Origin: Chitinophaga pinensis
GTDB taxonomy: Bacteria; Bacteroidota; Bacteroidia; Chitinophagales; Chitinophagaceae
Reading direction: 5' to 3'
Assembly (NCBI GenBank): GCA_945874755.1
Contig: CAMCHR010000014.1
Span: 1 to 40,279, forward strand
DNA: 40,279 nucleotides
The notes under the pieces are model-generated. The model did no database searches. It was not told the origin of the DNA and saw nothing but the letters and a program-made list of their open reading frames with translations. Position numbers and translations under genes: made by a program. Shown here piece by piece: positions 27,450 to 36,371 of this stretch (the first letter of the stretch is position 1; the number at the start of each line of letters is the position of its first letter).

Positions 27450-27656
27450 ATGGACACTTCAAAAATGATCAAAGCATACTGCTTGAAAACAAAAGAAAAA
27501 AATGTACCAATGTTGGACGCTGTTGTCACTAAAACTGCAAAAGGCGGTTACATGGCTGGCGGTCACGATGGTAAAGGAAATAAAATGGCAGCTATCATGA
27601 GCGAAACAAATGCTTTAAAAGCAATCGCTGATGGTGTAGCAACTAAAGGTTTTTAG
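27450..27656 (+). CDS. Small basic protein, possible cysteine-depleted DUF5679 relative
   Basis: A 68-residue lysine-rich protein (ATG 27450; the in-frame ATG at 27465 is a good alternative, giving MIKAYCLKTKEK). The core AYCLKTKEKNVPM, then DAVVTKTAKGGYMAGGHDGK, resembles in spacing the small DUF5679 zinc-ribbon proteins, which begin AYCxKCKxK and carry a later CPxCG pair. Here the second Cys is Thr, and the later pair is replaced by GGHDGKGNK, so metal binding would be lost or altered. This relation is my pattern match, not a search result. It follows gyrB by 117 bases and ends 26 bases before a strong terminator, so it is probably expressed. A palindrome CTACTTTCAAGTAG (27409-27422) lies just upstream. 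Confidence 0.7.
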   Translation: MDTSKMIKAYCLKTKEKNVPMLDAVVTKTAKGGYMAGGHDGKGNKMAAIMSETNALKAIADGVATKGF

Positions 27657-27682
27657 TTTATCTGCAAATAGCATAAACTAAT

Positions 27683-27715
27683 AAAAAAAGCCTCTGATTT
27701 TCAGAGGCTTTTTTT
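27683..27715. terminator. Bidirectional intrinsic terminator
   Basis: GCCTCTGA (27690-27697), loop TTT and TCAGAGGC (27701-27708), flanked by seven A on the left (27683-27689) and seven T on the right (27709-27715). It can stop the small-protein transcript on the plus strand and mfd on the minus strand. Confidence 0.9.
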
Positions 27716-27760
27716 ATAGAACATCAGACGCTCTCGCGTCTTCTTCTCTAATGATTTTTT

Positions 27761-27795
27761 CGAGGCACCCCATAAACGAGTGCCTCGATTTTTTT
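27761..27795 (+). terminator. Second plus-strand terminator near the mfd 3' end
   Basis: CGAGGCAC (27761-27768) pairs with GTGCCTCG (27780-27787) around an 11-base loop, followed by A and a run of eight T. The T run overlaps the mfd stop codon on the other strand. It points the same way as the terminator 50 bases earlier. Confidence 0.75.
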
Positions 27796-30700
27796 TATGT
27801 ACCTACTCCCACAACGCCGTGGTGAATTTTCGTCAAAGTAGCAAAGCAATTTTCCATGCTCTTGACATCTTTAATAATTAAAATAAAGGTTTTCCCAACT
27901 TGCTTAAAATGGGCATTGTTCATGGCAGTTTGGGTATAGCTTAATAAGCTTTTGAAAATCGCGCTTTCATAATATGGAGAATCTGGTCGATTGATAAAGA
28001 AGCATCTTAAAGTTTCGTCCTTCAAAGTCATTTTTTCAAAACCTAATGCAATCGCCAGGCGTCTTGACTGGATGGTCGTGAACAAGGAAGCAACTTGTTT
28101 TGGCATGGGCCCAAAACGATCTATTAATTCTATTTTCATCGCATCTAATGCTGCATCATCTTCTGATTGATCCAATCTGGTATACAATGAAAGTCTTTCT
28201 CCAATACTTTCTACATAATCATCTGGCAGCATGATCTCTAGGTCGGTATCAATGGTACAGTCTTGCACAAAATCATCTTGTTTACTAATTTCTTCTAAAA
28301 AAAATTCTTTGAAATCGGAACGCTTTAATTCACGAACTGCTTCTGCTAATATTTTTTGGTACATTTCAAATCCTATCTCCGCCATAAACCCACTTTGTTC
28401 ACCACCTAATAAATTACCTGCGCCTCGAATATCCAAATCACGCATGGCAATTTGAAAACCAGAACCCAATTCACTAAACTGTTCCAAAGTTTGTAAACGC
28501 TTACGTGAATCATCTGGCAAAGTGCTCATTGGTGGCGCTAATAAATAACAAAATGCTTTTTTATTACTTCGTCCTACCCTACCTCTTAATTGGTGTAAAT
28601 CACTCAATCCAAATTGATGCGCATTATTGATGATAATGGTATTCACATTCGGAATATCTACCCCACTCTCTACAATATTCGTACAAACCAAAACGTCATA
28701 CCTACGTTCTATAAAATCAAATATTTTTTCCTCGAGTTGATGTCCTTCTAATTGACCATGTGCAAATCCGATGCTTAAATCGGGACATAGCTTTTGAATC
28801 ATTGCACACATTTCGGCCAATCCTTGTACTCTGTTATGGATGAAAAATACCTGTCCGCCTCTTTCTGTTTCAAAGTAGATGGATTCACGAATGATATCCT
28901 CATGAAACACTTGTACCTCGGTATGAATTGGTTGCCTGTTGGCTGGAGGCGTATTGATGATACTTAAATCCCTTGCACCCATTAAACTAAAATGGAGGGT
29001 TCTTGGTATGGGCGTGGCAGTCAAAGTCAAGCAATCTACATTGGTTCTTAAGGTCTTTAATTTTTCTTTATGCCCTACTCCAAATTTTTGTTCTTCATCA
29101 ATCACCATTAAACCAAGGTCTTTAAAGTGAACTTCTTTCCCTAAGATGCCATGTGTCCCTATTAGAATGTCAATCTTGCCTTCCTTCACTTTGGCAATGG
29201 TTTCCTTTTTTTGTGCAGATGATTTAAATCGATTTAAGAAATCAATTTCTACTGGGAACTCTTTAAGTCTTTCTTTAAAAGTTTTAAAATGCTGAAATGC
29301 TAAAATGGTAGTAGGCACCAACACTGCAACTTGCTTTCCGTCAATAGCCGCTTTAAATGCTGCACGAATGGCTACTTCGGTTTTGCCAAAACCAACATCC
29401 CCGCATACCAGTCGATCCATTGGGGCTGGCGCTTCCATGTCTTTTTTTACATCCGCGATTGCTTTCGCCTGATCAATGGTGTCTTCATAAATAAAGGATG
29501 CTTCTAATTCATGCATCATATAATTGTCAGGCGTAAATGCAAATCCAGTTTGCGCTTTTCTTTGTGCGTATAATTTAATTAAATCAAAAGCTATGGCTTT
29601 TACTTTTGCCTTGGTCTTGTCTTTTAATTTTACCCAAGCATCGGATCCTAATTTATTCACTTTGGGTGGCGTCCCTTCCTTGCCCGTATATTTAGATACC
29701 TTATGCAGTGCATTAATATTGACATATAAAATATCACTATCCTTATAAATAATTCTCACCGCTTCCTGCATCATGCCGTTCACTTCAATCTTCTGCAATC
29801 CACTATACACGCCAACTCCATGATCTATGTGCGTCACATAATCGCCTGGATGTAAGTCACTCAATGTACGCAGTGTGATGGCTTTGTTTTTACTATAGGC
29901 TTGCTTGACTTTGTACTTATGGTATCGCTGAAAAATTTGATGGTCTGTATAACAAACCATTTTATGGTCATGGTCAATAAAACCTTCATGAATATTTTTA
30001 ACGATTGGGGTAAACTGGATTTCAGTTTTTAAATCAGTGAATATAGCATGCAAACGTTCTAATTGCTTGGCTTGTTCGGCGAATAAAAATAGGTCATACC
30101 CTTTCTTTTCAAATTCTTGCAAATTGGCAATTAAATATTGAAACTGCCTATTGAAACTTGGTTGTACCTGTGTGCTAAAAGCTATTTTCTGCTTGGTTAA
30201 ATTGGCATGAAACCCCCATTCAATAATGGGTCTCTTTAAGACTTGTTCAACAACAGCATCTACAGGAACAAAATCATCTTTGTCTGTGTTTTTCTTATGC
30301 GCATCTAAATCATCTGTTAATTTAACGGTAGGCGCATACAATAAAAACGCTTCTAATGCTTCTATTTGATCCTGTCCTTTTTGTTCAATCAATGTCCAAT
30401 CCTTTAACCATACAATGGTGTTCTCTGCAATAAATTCCATGAATGGAATTTTGATCGTGTCCTCAAACTGCGTCGTCACATTGGGAATAATATTAACTTG
30501 CAATAATTTTCGTTCACTCAACTGAGTTGCTGGATCAAATAAACGAATGCTATCCACTTCCTCGCCAAATAATTCTACGCGATAAGGCTTTTCATTGCCA
30601 AATGAATAGATATCAAAAATACCGCCTCTTAAAGCAAATTGTCCAGGCTCATATACAAAATCAGTTCTCTCAAATCCATACTGGATAAGCCTTTCCATTA

Positions 30701-31190
30701 ACGCGTCCAACCCAAGTGTATCATTGGTCTTTATCTGTATGATATTGTCTTGTAAGGTTTTAGGCATGATCACTTTTTCAAAGAAAGCCTCAGGATAAGT
30801 CACTACAATTTTCTTATTGCCTCCCATTGATAACTTCGTCAATGCCTCTGTTCTTAACATGACATGCGAAGGATTCAACAAACTAAAATTTTGACCCGTT
30901 TTAAAAGATGAGGGAAAATAAAACAAGTCCATCGCAGCAGTAATACTTTCTATAGAATTATAAAAATAGGCTGCTTCCTCTGCATCATTTAATACAATCA
31001 CATGATTGAATGTTGCAGTTTGAGGATGCGTGAAAATATGCTTTAAAATAAATGCTGGAGAGGATCCGTTGAGGTTTTGTAAGTGTACCTGAAAAGGGGA
31101 ATTTGCAGCACTAGACATAGCAATCCCATCTACTGTTTTTTTTAGTAGGGGGGATGCATCATACCGATCAAACAATGATTGCTCGTTCAT
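27795..31190 (-). CDS. mfd: Transcription-repair coupling factor
   Basis: Mfd removes stalled RNA polymerase and recruits the UvrABC excision machinery. The 1131 residues show the N-terminal UvrB-like region (YPEAFFEKVIMP, FALRGGIFDIYSFG), the CarD-like RNA-polymerase interaction domain (LHPGDYVTHIDHGVGVYSGL), and a superfamily 2 translocase core. That core has Walker A GDVGFGKTEVA near residue 600, DEEQ box VIDEEQKFGV near 697, TATPIPRTLHFSLMG, and IVESGVDIPNVNT with QLRGRVGRS. The C-terminal TRCF domain follows. Length is normal. A TATCTTTG box lies at 31202-31209. It probably terminates at the bidirectional hairpin 27683-27715. Confidence 0.98.
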   Translation of the reverse strand: MNEQSLFDRYDASPLLKKTVDGIAMSSAANSPFQVHLQNLNGSSPAFILKHIFTHPQTATFNHVIVLNDAEEAAYFYNSIESITAAMDLFYFPSSFKTGQNFSLLNPSHVMLRTEALTKLSMGGNKKIVVTYPEAFFEKVIMPKTLQDNIIQIKTNDTLGLDALMERLIQYGFERTDFVYEPGQFALRGGIFDIYSFGNEKPYRVELFGEEVDSIRLFDPATQLSERKLLQVNIIPNVTTQFEDTIKIPFMEFIAENTIVWLKDWTLIEQKGQDQIEALEAFLLYAPTVKLTDDLDAHKKNTDKDDFVPVDAVVEQVLKRPIIEWGFHANLTKQKIAFSTQVQPSFNRQFQYLIANLQEFEKKGYDLFLFAEQAKQLERLHAIFTDLKTEIQFTPIVKNIHEGFIDHDHKMVCYTDHQIFQRYHKYKVKQAYSKNKAITLRTLSDLHPGDYVTHIDHGVGVYSGLQKIEVNGMMQEAVRIIYKDSDILYVNINALHKVSKYTGKEGTPPKVNKLGSDAWVKLKDKTKAKVKAIAFDLIKLYAQRKAQTGFAFTPDNYMMHELEASFIYEDTIDQAKAIADVKKDMEAPAPMDRLVCGDVGFGKTEVAIRAAFKAAIDGKQVAVLVPTTILAFQHFKTFKERLKEFPVEIDFLNRFKSSAQKKETIAKVKEGKIDILIGTHGILGKEVHFKDLGLMVIDEEQKFGVGHKEKLKTLRTNVDCLTLTATPIPRTLHFSLMGARDLSIINTPPANRQPIHTEVQVFHEDIIRESIYFETERGGQVFFIHNRVQGLAEMCAMIQKLCPDLSIGFAHGQLEGHQLEEKIFDFIERRYDVLVCTNIVESGVDIPNVNTIIINNAHQFGLSDLHQLRGRVGRSNKKAFCYLLAPPMSTLPDDSRKRLQTLEQFSELGSGFQIAMRDLDIRGAGNLLGGEQSGFMAEIGFEMYQKILAEAVRELKRSDFKEFFLEEISKQDDFVQDCTIDTDLEIMLPDDYVESIGERLSLYTRLDQSEDDAALDAMKIELIDRFGPMPKQVASLFTTIQSRRLAIALGFEKMTLKDETLRCFFINRPDSPYYESAIFKSLLSYTQTAMNNAHFKQVGKTFILIIKDVKSMENCFATLTKIHHGVVGVGT

Positions 31191-31201
31191 AGTTCAGTCC
31201 G

Positions 31202-31209
31202 CAAAGATA
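31202..31209 (-). promoter_or_regulatory. -7 box of mfd
   Basis: The minus strand reads TATCTTTG, an exact TAnnTTTG match, ending 11 bases before the ATG at 31190. The -33 position has no clear TTG. The box falls between mfd and the small exported-protein gene, which ends 3 bases further upstream. Confidence 0.6.
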
Positions 31210-31212
31210 CAA

Positions 31213-31659
31213 TCAATAAATGGACGAAGCGATGATAGAAAGGTCTATTTCTTGGTATTGATGCTTGGATACTTCCACAAAAGCAACCCCAGAATTACCA
31301 GAAAAATATGGAATATAGATGCCTTCTTGATAGCCCAGTAGAATACTATATTTTCCAGGAGCTAGCCTAAGCTTGAATTTCCCAGCATTATTTGAACGCA
31401 CCTGCTTAATCAATCTAGCTTGTATCCCTTTTGCATAATTACCTTCTTGCTCCATCAACTGATTGACATTGGCAGCTTCATAAATATAGACCATGGTCGA
31501 AATTGGAAGCCCCTTCTGCTTAGATCCTCCTTTTAATGGCATTGCTGTATTAGATTCCAATAATACATGGCCGATAATGCCCTGTGGAAGGATACAAAAG
31601 CCCATTAGCATAGGAGCTAAACAAATGAATATGAATATTCGAATTGACTTCTTGCACAT
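31213..31659 (-). CDS. Small exported protein with carboxypeptidase-regulatory-like fold
   Basis: A 148-residue protein of unknown function. The signal peptide spans roughly residues 1-26 (hydrophobic core IFIFICLAPMLMGFCIL). The Cys there is preceded by Phe rather than a small residue, so a lipobox is unlikely. The mature part begins GIIGHVLLESNTAMPLKG and includes VRSNNAGKFKLRLAPGKYSI, typical of the beta-sandwich carboxypeptidase-regulatory/Cna-B-like domain frequent in Bacteroidota surface proteins. An insert with ISTMVYIYEAANVNQL lies between the strands. It precedes mfd by 22 bases in the same direction, but mfd has its own promoter box. The opposite-strand subtilase starts 104 bases away. 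Confidence 0.7.
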   Translation of the reverse strand: MCKKSIRIFIFICLAPMLMGFCILPQGIIGHVLLESNTAMPLKGGSKQKGLPISTMVYIYEAANVNQLMEQEGNYAKGIQARLIKQVRSNNAGKFKLRLAPGKYSILLGYQEGIYIPYFSGNSGVAFVEVSKHQYQEIDLSIIASSIY

Positions 31660-31763
31660 AAATCCCTTTTTTTAAAGTTACACCAAAATATCAAGTACGT
31701 ATACGGTCATTTTTTTGGGTTGAAATTGATTGAATTACAAAGATTTGATTTAAATTTAGATTT

Positions 31764-34700
31764 ATGAAAATACGCCTTTTACTCCCCCTTATTTTTATAT
31801 TCATAGCGAATAATTTACATGCGCAGTCTGGAACAAAAAAAGAAGTTCTGCTACAGACATCCAAAGGACTAGAATTGGATGCACGCAATAAATTTGCAAA
31901 GGCAGTTCTAGTAGCTAAAGAAAAAGGATGGCCAATAAAATATGTTTCACAAAATCAAAACAATGCAAAATTGATTGGTGTGGATGACAAAGGATGGCCC
32001 AAATATTATGTTAGTTTTGCCGATCCAGTTCAAGCAATCACAATCAACGCAAATAAAGTATGGCCTGGTGCTGCATCTAATTTAAACTTAAGTGGCTCCG
32101 ATGTTGTTATGACCAATAAATTGGGCGTTTGGGACGAAGGAAGTCCATTGTTATCACATAAGGAATTAACAGGTAGAATTACACAAAAAGACAATGCTAC
32201 AGAAGTGGTCACCCACAGTACACATGTGGCCGGCATTGTGATGAGTAAAGGATTAAATCCTTTATCTAAAGGGATGGCCTATAATGTAAAAGGCATCCTT
32301 GATTACGATTGGAATAGCGATTTGTCAGAAATGTCTGCAGCTGCAGCAAATGGTTTATTAATTTCCAACCACTCTTATGGGACCGTTGCTGGGTGGGATA
32401 GAAATGCTGACTCAGCCAATCGATGGGAATTTAATGGAAGATGGAACGAAAATGAAGATTATCGATTTGGTGTATACGATTACGATGCTCAAATTCAAGA
32501 CTCAATTGCTTATAATGCCCCTAACTATTTGATTATTGCCGCAGCAGGAAATAACAGAACTAGCATTGGTCCTGCAGTTGGACAAACTTATTGGAGAAAA
32601 AACGAATCAGGTAAAATGGTCAATGCAGGTGCTCGTCCTGACGGCATTAGTAGTAATGATTCCTATGGAAGTACTGTAACAGATAAAAATGCAAAGAATG
32701 TCCTTACCGTTGGTGCAGTAAACGGAATACCATCTGGGTATAATAAAAAAGAAGATGTGGTGATGAGTTCTTTTAGTTCCTGGGGGCCAACTGATGATGG
32801 CAGAATCAAACCTGATATTGTAGCGCATGGCGTTTCGGTCTATGCCCCTATTGCAACAAATGATTCTAGTTATAATTACCTGAGCGGCACTTCGATGGCA
32901 GCCCCTGGCGCTGCAGGAGGTTTATTGTTATTGCAAGAATTAAGTCATCGTTTTACGCAAAATGGTGCACCAAGGATTTTAAAATCAGCGACTGTGAAAG
33001 GGCTTGCAATTCATACTGCGAACGAAGCTGGATTGTACCCTGGTCCAGATTATAAATTTGGTTGGGGATTGCTAAATATTTCCGAAGCTGCTCAAGTATT
33101 GAATACGGCATTCACTAATAACAACAGTACGATTAGTCCTCACTTGATTTATGAAGACAGTTTACTCAACGGAGCAAGTAAGTCCTACAAAATCAATGGA
33201 TCTGGAATCGGACCTGTAAAAGCTACCATTGTTTGGACAGATGTAAAAGGGAGTTCAAGCAGTCTATTGAATGATGTTAGTCCAGAACTAATCAATGACT
33301 TGGACTTAGAAATTAAGCAGGGCAATAAAACATTCAATACCTGGAATTTAAGCCCAACTAGTCCAGACAATCAAGCATTCAGAGGAATCAATAGTATTGA
33401 CAATGTCGAAAAAGTAGAAGTGGACACCAGTTTAGTCGGGACTACTTACACAGTCACCGTAAAACATAAAGGGACACTTGAAAGAGGACAACAAAATTAT
33501 TCTTTAATAATAAGTGGAGCTGGTGGTAAAGCCTATTGTAGCTCAGCAGCAACTAGTACTGCAGGCACCAAGATTGATAGCATTCAATTAAACAATATTA
33601 AATTCTCAAAAACAACAGCAGATAATTACGTTGACAATACCGCATTATTTATCAATGGTGAACCCAACGGTACTGTCTCATTATTTATGAAATTAAGTAG
33701 TGCGGATGCCTCCAATTTAAATCGATTTGTAAAAGTGTTTATTGATTATAATAACAACGGGGTGTTTGACACCAATGAACTAGTGCATACAAGTGCAGGA
33801 TTAACGAATGGAGATTATAATGCAACGATTGATTTATCTGCCAATCTGATCATCAATCAATTCACAAAACTTCGTGTTGTGGTAACTGAAGCAGCTGCGG
33901 CAGCAAATGTGAGTGATTGCGGTACTTATACTGCTGGGGAAACCCAAGATTATACCCTAAGAGTGGTAAATCCATCTAATGATGTACAATTGTTAGAAAT
34001 CACCAATCCGGTTGGTGGCGCTTCAGAAAAAGCAGTTCAATATGTCACCGTTAAAGTAGCAAATAATGGAACAAATAAATTAACCAATATTCCAATTACC
34101 CTAGAAGTAAAAAAAGGTAATGAAACTATTTTAAATAGTACTGAAATATTTACAGGTAGATTGTATGGATCAGAAATCATGTCCTACACATTTCAAAAGC
34201 CTATTTCAATTGATTTAAGTCAGACTTATACCTTAAAGGCCACTACAACTCTTACCAATGACCAGCAACCAGGTAATAATTCAATGACTGCGACCATTAT
34301 GAGTGCTAGCCCAAAACCAGTAATTACAGCATCTGCAACAGATTGTAATGGCAATGTTCAATTGTTGGTTAGCAGTCCCAATAGCAATGAGCAATACTTA
34401 TGGTATAACAATAACGATGATTTGAGTAAGCCTTTTGCGAATGCAGCAACAACGAGTACATCAACCAAACTAGAAAATCTTTATGTAGGAAGAGGATGGA
34501 ATGGATTTATTGGGCCTAAAGACAATACCACTTTGGGTAATTCAGGCGGATATAATAATTGGGGTAGCAGCTATGGGGAATTCATTAGATTCAATACAAC
34601 AGGACCAATAAGGTTAGAAACCACAAAATTATATACTGGCTACGCAGGAAAAGTTGAACTTGAATTAAGGCAACTTAGTGTATTTACAGATTCCAGTTAT

Positions 34701-35582
34701 TCCTATTTCCCTTCTCAAACTCAAAAAGCCACTATACACGTTGTTGCTAGCAGTCCTAATCCGACTCCTCCAGCAGGTATTGCTGCATCAGGTGCAACTA
34801 CCCCATTTGTACAAGGAGATACAGGAAGAATCTATGCCATCAATATGAACATACCACAAGCTGGTAATTACATTTTAATTGCCCGATGTTTGGACAGTGC
34901 AACTATCTTCAGAAACAATAATATTGCCAACAACAATTATCCATTTGGCCCAACAGTACTTGCAAGTATCACTGGCAACTGGGCACGTACTAATTTTGAT
35001 AAGTTTTACTATTTTTTCTATAACATGCAAATTAGTACCCCTGTATATGAAAAAACATTGACTAAAATACCTGTTAAAATTGCGATAAAACCTGTCATAA
35101 CACAAATAGGAATAGATAGTTTAATGACGACTGCAGCGGACAGTTATCAATGGTATATGAATGACGAAACCATTTCAGGCGGAACAAATAAAGGATTGAA
35201 AGTGACTAAAAATGCCATGTACAAAGTCAATACTACCATTGGAACTTGTAACAATATGTCAGATAATAAATTGGTTTTAATTACGAATATACCGCAAGCA
35301 CCAACAAAAGAGATTGGATTAAAAATAGTTTCAACAGATTATATTGAAAACATCATAAAAGGCAACCAATTCTATATTCAATTTAACAATGTCAAGACCA
35401 ATGCTATTGGCTTAAGTATCATAAATAGCAATGGCCAAACCGTATTCCAAAAAGACAAATTAAACAACCAGATTACGGCTCAGCCAGTACAGATTCCTAC
35501 TTTAACAACTGGTATTTATTATATTAAAGTATTTGCGAATAATAAAGTGTATGTTCAAAATGTATTCGTCACCAATAATTAA
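31764..35582 (+). CDS. T9SS-sorted subtilisin-like serine peptidase (S8) with GEVED domain
   Basis: A 1272-residue secreted protease. Signal peptide MKIRLLLPLIFIFIANNLHA is followed by the S8 domain: Asp124 in GVWDEGSPLL, His154 in HSTHVAGIV, Ser377 in GTSMAAPGAAGG. The oxyanion region is YLIIAAAGNNR. A jelly-roll/P-like domain (about 470-590) follows, then a GEVED-type domain (about 595-735; FIDYNNNGVFDTNEL, GETQDYTLRV), a CARDB-like domain (about 740-850), a large beta region, and a C-terminal type A sorting domain (GLSIINSNGQTVFQKDK to GIYYIKVFANN). The latter marks it as a client of the PorU/PorV system encoded at 6281-10896. No promoter box is convincing. The flavoprotein gene follows after 6 bases. 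Confidence 0.93.
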   Translation: MKIRLLLPLIFIFIANNLHAQSGTKKEVLLQTSKGLELDARNKFAKAVLVAKEKGWPIKYVSQNQNNAKLIGVDDKGWPKYYVSFADPVQAITINANKVWPGAASNLNLSGSDVVMTNKLGVWDEGSPLLSHKELTGRITQKDNATEVVTHSTHVAGIVMSKGLNPLSKGMAYNVKGILDYDWNSDLSEMSAAAANGLLISNHSYGTVAGWDRNADSANRWEFNGRWNENEDYRFGVYDYDAQIQDSIAYNAPNYLIIAAAGNNRTSIGPAVGQTYWRKNESGKMVNAGARPDGISSNDSYGSTVTDKNAKNVLTVGAVNGIPSGYNKKEDVVMSSFSSWGPTDDGRIKPDIVAHGVSVYAPIATNDSSYNYLSGTSMAAPGAAGGLLLLQELSHRFTQNGAPRILKSATVKGLAIHTANEAGLYPGPDYKFGWGLLNISEAAQVLNTAFTNNNSTISPHLIYEDSLLNGASKSYKINGSGIGPVKATIVWTDVKGSSSSLLNDVSPELINDLDLEIKQGNKTFNTWNLSPTSPDNQAFRGINSIDNVEKVEVDTSLVGTTYTVTVKHKGTLERGQQNYSLIISGAGGKAYCSSAATSTAGTKIDSIQLNNIKFSKTTADNYVDNTALFINGEPNGTVSLFMKLSSADASNLNRFVKVFIDYNNNGVFDTNELVHTSAGLTNGDYNATIDLSANLIINQFTKLRVVVTEAAAAANVSDCGTYTAGETQDYTLRVVNPSNDVQLLEITNPVGGASEKAVQYVTVKVANNGTNKLTNIPITLEVKKGNETILNSTEIFTGRLYGSEIMSYTFQKPISIDLSQTYTLKATTTLTNDQQPGNNSMTATIMSASPKPVITASATDCNGNVQLLVSSPNSNEQYLWYNNNDDLSKPFANAATTSTSTKLENLYVGRGWNGFIGPKDNTTLGNSGGYNNWGSSYGEFIRFNTTGPIRLETTKLYTGYAGKVELELRQLSVFTDSSYSYFPSQTQKATIHVVASSPNPTPPAGIAASGATTPFVQGDTGRIYAINMNIPQAGNYILIARCLDSATIFRNNNIANNNYPFGPTVLASITGNWARTNFDKFYYFFYNMQISTPVYEKTLTKIPVKIAIKPVITQIGIDSLMTTAADSYQWYMNDETISGGTNKGLKVTKNAMYKVNTTIGTCNNMSDNKLVLITNIPQAPTKEIGLKIVSTDYIENIIKGNQFYIQFNNVKTNAIGLSIINSNGQTVFQKDKLNNQITAQPVQIPTLTTGIYYIKVFANNKVYVQNVFVTNN

Positions 35583-35588
35583 TTAAAC

Positions 35589-36320
35589 ATGTTACAACCT
35601 TGGCAGGATGCGGTCGTTACCAAAATTATACAAGAAACGCCTACCACAAAACGTTTCTTTCTTGCCTTAACAAGTGGCCAAGTATTTGACTTTATAGCTG
35701 GACAGTTTGTCACATTTGATCTGCCTATTCATGAGCAAAAAAATAAGCGTTGGAGAAGTTACTCCATTGCATCTGCCCCTAGCAATAACAATGAATTTGA
35801 ATTGGTCATTGTGCATTTAGAAGGAGGCTTAGGCACCACCTATTTATTCAACGAAGTGGCTGTTGGCTCTATCCTTTTAATGAGAGGTCCACAAGGTGTT
35901 TTTGTTTTACCAAAACCAATCACTACAGATCTTTATTTTATCTGTACAGGAACAGGCGTTGCGCCATTTAGATCTATGCTTTTGGACATCCATCAAAAGA
36001 AAACACCGCATCAGAAAATGCATTTATTATTTGGATGCAGACAATATACAGACGCTTTGTATGAGGAAGAATTGAAAGCATTAGAAGCTGTAGAACCCGA
36101 ATTTTATTACCACCCAAGTTTTTCTAGAGAAACGGAAATACGCGAAGGTGCAAACCTAGGTTATGTGCATGCCACTTATAAAAAATTCTTAGAAGCCGGT
36201 GCTAGTAAAGAAGCCCATTTTTATATCTGTGGTTGGAAAAATATGGTGGACGAAGCAAGAGCTACCTTAACAGAATTAGGCATCCCAAAAACGCAGATTC
36301 ATTTTGAATTGTACGGATAA
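35589..36320 (+). CDS. FAD-dependent oxidoreductase, ferredoxin-NADP reductase-like
   Basis: A 243-residue flavoprotein of the ferredoxin reductase fold. The FAD-binding motif RSYSIAS is at residues 56-62, the isoalloxazine/phosphate-binding GLGTTYLF stretch at about 80-87, and the pyridine-nucleotide loop CTGTGVAPFRSML at about 119-131. LLFGCRQYTDALYEEEL and the C-terminal FYICGWKNMVDEA follow. There is no 2Fe-2S ferredoxin domain, so it needs a separate electron acceptor. It is cytoplasmic by lack of a signal peptide. It begins 6 bases after the protease stop, so it is translated from the same message or a nearby start, although no functional link is obvious. A strong terminator follows its stop. 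Confidence 0.9.
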   Translation: MLQPWQDAVVTKIIQETPTTKRFFLALTSGQVFDFIAGQFVTFDLPIHEQKNKRWRSYSIASAPSNNNEFELVIVHLEGGLGTTYLFNEVAVGSILLMRGPQGVFVLPKPITTDLYFICTGTGVAPFRSMLLDIHQKKTPHQKMHLLFGCRQYTDALYEEELKALEAVEPEFYYHPSFSRETEIREGANLGYVHATYKKFLEAGASKEAHFYICGWKNMVDEARATLTELGIPKTQIHFELYG

Positions 36321-36356
36321 AAAAACGCCCAAGTGAAAATCATCTGGGCGTTTTTT
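36320..36356. terminator. Bidirectional terminator between flavoprotein gene and glyS
   Basis: AACGCCCA (36324-36331) pairs with TGGGCGTT (36345-36352) around a 13-base loop. The stem is flanked by an A run on the left and six T on the right, so it can serve both convergent genes. Confidence 0.88.
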
Positions 36357-36371
36357 AAAGTTTAAATTAGT

